Assembly: GCA_004296145.1 (NCBI GenBank)
Contig: SEBM01000177.1
Span: 1 to 7,721, forward strand
Source of the DNA: Flavobacterium sp.
GTDB taxonomy: Bacteria > Bacteroidota > Bacteroidia > Flavobacteriales > Flavobacteriaceae
Direction of reading: 5' to 3'
DNA: 7,721 nt
A program made the translations under genes and the position numbers. Shown piece by piece: positions 6,732-7,721 of this stretch (position 1 is its first letter; the number at the start of each line of letters is the position of its first letter). The notes beneath the pieces are model-generated. The model was not told the origin of the DNA, made no database searches, and was given only the letters and a program-made list of their open reading frames with translations.

Positions 6732-6848
6732 TGGAGCAGGCGGGATTCGAACCCGCGACCCGGACATTAAAAGTGTACGAAGTAAGTTTAGGTTGACCTT
6801 GAAAGATAATTCCAAAACTACCTGCTCTAACCGCTGAGCTACTGCCCC
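6732..6848 (-). ncRNA. tRNA-like RNA with the anticodon arm replaced (unit 2)
   Basis: The frame is tRNA: a 7 bp acceptor GGGGCAG/CTGCTCC (6842-6848 with 6733-6739, one G-U) plus discriminator A (6732), a D-arm GCTC-AGCGGTTA-GAGC (6824-6839), and a T-arm GCGGG-TTCGAAT-CCCGC (6740-6756). No 5 bp anticodon stem with a 7 nt loop exists. Instead 6782-6821 folds as GTAGTTTTGG, AATT, ATCT-TTCA-AGGT, CAA, CCTAAACTTAC: a helix with one mismatch and one bulge, an internal loop AATT/CAA, and a 4 bp stem with a tetraloop. This is the same core as the other four units but with the strands in reverse order. A region of about 25 nt takes the place of the variable loop. CCA is not encoded. It should not be read as a decoding tRNA; a tRNA mimic or RNA-repair substrate is more likely. 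Confidence 0.8.
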
Positions 6849-6857
6849 AATTCTAAT

Positions 6858-6938
6858 TTGAGTTTGAAAGGTAATGGTATAAGTGTGTACGTGGAAAGTG
6901 TTTTCGAAGTAACTTAAACTTGACCTGTCTGAACTCAA
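6858..6938 (-). ncRNA. Structured RNA unit 1, promoter-proximal
   Basis: The outer helix TTGAGTT/AACTCAA (6932-6938 with 6858-6864) is followed by an internal loop, a short GGT/ACC helix, and the conserved CAA/CATT loop. The inner helix GTTTAAGT/ACTTATAC (6912-6919 with 6877-6884) has a single T-T mismatch. The loop begins TACTTC and has no T-arm; a weak GAAA/TTTC hairpin is possible. It starts about 37 nt after the CTTTGT box of the nearer promoter copy. Confidence 0.65.
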
Positions 6939-6960
6939 TTTTTATTTCTATGAACGTGTT

Positions 6961-7020
6961 GTTTTATTTCCTGAACAAAGATTTCTAAACTAGTGCGCAG
7001 TTATTTTGCGCGGTGAAAAT
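6961..7020. repeat. Direct repeat, copy A, carrying a promoter and palindrome
   Basis: This 60 bp segment is nearly the same as 7047-7106, with an offset of 86 bp. The first 25 positions are identical (GTTTTATTTCCTG, ACAAAG, ATTTC), and the TGCGCA-N7-TGCGC core follows at the same place. It looks like duplication of a regulatory region. Confidence 0.8.
6975..7014 (-). promoter_or_regulatory. Palindromic promoter copy A for the RNA array
   Basis: TGCGCA (6994-6999), GTTATTT and TGCGCG (7007-7012) form an imperfect palindrome. On the minus strand CTTTGT (6975-6980) lies 13 nt beyond it. Spacing and sequence match the element upstream of rtcB (12 nt). Transcription from here would enter unit 1 about 30 nt later. 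Confidence 0.6.
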
Positions 7021-7046
7021 TTTTGTTTGTTTTAGAAATACTGTTT

Positions 7047-7106
7047 GTTTTATTTCCTGAACAAAGATTTCAAAACTGCTGCGCAATTATTTTGCGCAGT
7101 AAAATT
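7047..7106. repeat. Direct repeat, copy B, carrying a promoter and palindrome
   Basis: This is the second copy of the 60 bp repeat at 6961-7020. Its palindrome is better preserved than that of copy A, and its outer edge reaches into the promoter of the divergent HD gene. Confidence 0.8.
7061..7101 (-). promoter_or_regulatory. Palindromic promoter copy B, upstream of copy A
   Basis: CTGCGCA (7079-7085), ATTATTT and TGCGCAG (7093-7099) are perfect 7 bp arms. CTTTGT (7061-7066) follows 13 nt away on the minus strand. It is in tandem with copy A and faces the same way. The sequence between the two holds only T/A-rich DNA, so tandem promoters or tandem operators for one transcript are likely. Confidence 0.6.
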
Positions 7107-7121
7107 TAATTTTTATTTTTG
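7091..7121 (+). promoter_or_regulatory. Flavobacterial promoter of the HD gene
   Basis: TTTG (7091-7094), a 19 nt spacer and TATTTTTG (7114-7121) match the Bacteroidota primary sigma consensus TTTG-N19-TAnnTTTG. The HD gene ATG starts 13 nt after the -7 box. The TTTG lies inside the right arm of the TGCGCA palindrome, so a protein bound there would compete with RNA polymerase. Confidence 0.6.
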
Positions 7122-7134
7122 AGTAAACTTCACT

Positions 7135-7721
7135 ATGAATCTGCAAGAAAGATATACAGAACTATTCACCAAAATTGGATTTAAACCTAATGAAATCAAT
7201 ACTTTATGGGTTGATTTAGAAAAGGCATATTCGGGAAAATCGAGACATTATCATAATCTGAATCATTTAAAAGAAATGATTGCATTATTTGATGAATATG
7301 AAAATAAGCTCAAAAATCCGCTTGAAGTTTTGTTTAGTATTTTCTATCACGACTATATTTATAAGGCTTCAAGGAAAGATAATTAACTAAAAAGTGCAGA
7401 ATTGGCGGTGAAAGTGTTGAGTGAAAATAATTCTTTAGATAAAAATCTAATTTTTGATGCCATCTGCGCGACACAACTTCATCAGCACAATTCTGTTGAA
7501 GATATTAACTGGCTTATTGATTTTGATTTGAAAATCCTTTCTAAGGATTGGGAAGATTATGAAATCTATTTTAATCAAATTAGAAAAGAATATAAAATTT
7601 ATCCTGATTTTCTATACAAACCGGGAAGAGCAAAAGCTTTGAAACATTTCTTAGAGAATGAATTTATTTTTCAGACTGATGAATTTAGAAATTTATATGA
7701 AGAAAAAGCCAGACAAAATAT
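7135..7721 (+). pseudogene. HD-superfamily phosphohydrolase (COG4339-like), interrupted by an in-frame stop
   Basis: Translation from the ATG at 7135 gives 83 residues with RHYHNLNHL (37-45) and FYHDYIY (His72-Asp73), the first two metal-binding motifs of the family of predicted HD phosphohydrolases. A TAA at 7384-7386 stops it, but the same frame stays open to the window end. Downstream it continues with the rest of the family: LKSAELAVKVL, ICATQLHQH, the WLIDFDLKIL aspartate motif, IRKEYKIYPDFLYKPGRAKALKHFL and FRNLYEEKARQN, which is close to the usual C-terminus. One base change (for example GAA to TAA) explains the break, with no frameshift. The gene may therefore be freshly inactivated, a sequencing error, or, less likely, recoded. 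It is divergent from the RNA array, and its promoter overlaps palindrome copy B. The in vivo substrate of this family is not known to me. Confidence 0.8.

Larger units (their letters stand above)
6499..6938 (-). repeat. Array of five tandem tRNA/Y-RNA-like structured units
   Basis: On the minus strand the motif GGTCAA-N8-TACTTC occurs five times, at + positions 6906-6925, 6779-6798, 6704-6723, 6616-6638 (with a 3 nt insert) and 6544-6563. Each copy has a partner 8-mer that pairs with the N8 and adjoins a (C/A)ATT-AYC-type string. Units are packed nearly end to end, with gaps of 9, 1, 6 and 0 nt from the upstream to the downstream end. The orientation is fixed by two T-arms that read GGTTCGAATCC only on this strand. 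No long protein-like frame is present. The array lies between two promoter-like repeats and the RING/TerD gene, so it is probably the 5' part of that transcript or a processed precursor. Confidence 0.8.

Noticed and set aside
6732..6848. An ordinary tRNA gene, perhaps with a TGG anticodon from TTTTGGA
   Set aside because: No 5 bp anticodon stem can be formed around that TGG, and the segment pairs instead within the 6782-6821 helix. The gene is 117 nt, and no self-splicing intron features were seen.
6714..6938. A 74-codon minus-strand reading frame
   Set aside because: It runs through the tRNA-like unit and the GGTCAA repeats. Its SGSRVRIPPAP string is the usual translation artefact of a T-arm. 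The region is explained by RNA structure.
6499..6938. CRISPR array
   Set aside because: The conserved strings are short and interrupted by N8, the intervals vary from about 70 to 126 nt, and the 'spacers' contain the pairing partners and T-arms. No cas gene is present.
6499..6938. Integron attC array
   Set aside because: The units are pairing hairpins, but they lack the RYYYAAC/GTTRRRY core sites, contain no cassette genes, and no integrase gene is visible.
6499..6938. Known small self-cleaving ribozymes (hammerhead, hairpin, twister), suggested by the permuted helix order
   Set aside because: None of the conserved cores I know, such as CUGAUGA with GAAA, is present. A new catalytic RNA cannot be ruled out but there is no positive evidence.
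7061..7101. Sigma-54 promoter, as used for rtcBA in Salmonella
   Set aside because: TGCGCA-N6-TTGC has the wrong bases for TGGCAC and a spacing one base too long. The palindrome explains the sequence better and copy A loses the TTGC.

Overview
The window looks like a chromosomal segment of a Bacteroidota bacterium, most likely a Flavobacterium-type organism. The reasons are the AT-rich sequence, A-rich leaders without Shine-Dalgarno motifs, a good TTTG-N19-TAnnTTTG promoter, and the intergenic 'ctaagg' and 'tcatttcgacgaagg' repeats common in that group. I could not run a database search, so the taxonomy is inference.

Layout. A three-helix membrane protein of unknown function (162-1025, +) converges on tatD (1029-1829, -). 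A repeat-filled spacer (1830-2164) follows, then rtcB, the 3'-phosphate/5'-OH RNA ligase (2165-3586, -). Next are a SUKH (SMI1/KNR4-like) gene (3647-4186, -), a bidirectional terminator (4206-4239), and a 746-residue protein with a RING-like zinc motif, a helical middle and a TerD-like C-terminal domain (4243-6483, -; it resembles the MXAN_6230/SCO0854 family). Upstream of that gene is about 440 bp without a protein gene (6499-6938), then two tandem copies of a palindromic promoter, then a divergent HD-superfamily phosphohydrolase gene broken by an in-frame TAA (7135 to beyond the end, +).

The main discovery candidate is the 6499-6938 stretch. Read on the minus strand it is five end-to-end structured RNA units. 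Each carries GGTCAA-N8-TACTTC, plus a second 8-mer that pairs with the N8 and is followed or flanked by (C/A)ATT-AYC. The 8-mers differ between units but pairing is kept, which is covariation inside one array. Four units have the order N8...X8. In the other (6732-6848) the order is reversed and the same helix sits where the anticodon arm of a tRNA should be, inside an otherwise good acceptor/D-arm/T-arm frame. Another unit (6648-6730) has a perfect T-arm in its loop. The four units are therefore circular permutations of the tRNA-like one, opened at the anticodon end. This is the topology of bacterial Y RNAs (tRNA mimics joined to a terminal Ro-binding stem).

The same palindrome (TGCGCA-N7-TGCGCA or a near match), followed 12-13 nt later by CTTTGT on the minus strand, lies upstream of rtcB and twice upstream of the RNA array plus RING/TerD gene. 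This ties the RNA ligase, the RNAs and the RING/TerD protein into one putative regulon. My working hypothesis is an RNA-repair or RNA-quality-control system analogous to Rsr-YrlA/B-RtcBA of Salmonella, with the RING/TerD protein in place of, or in addition to, a Ro protein. The function is inference; the repeats, pairings and shared promoter element are directly visible.
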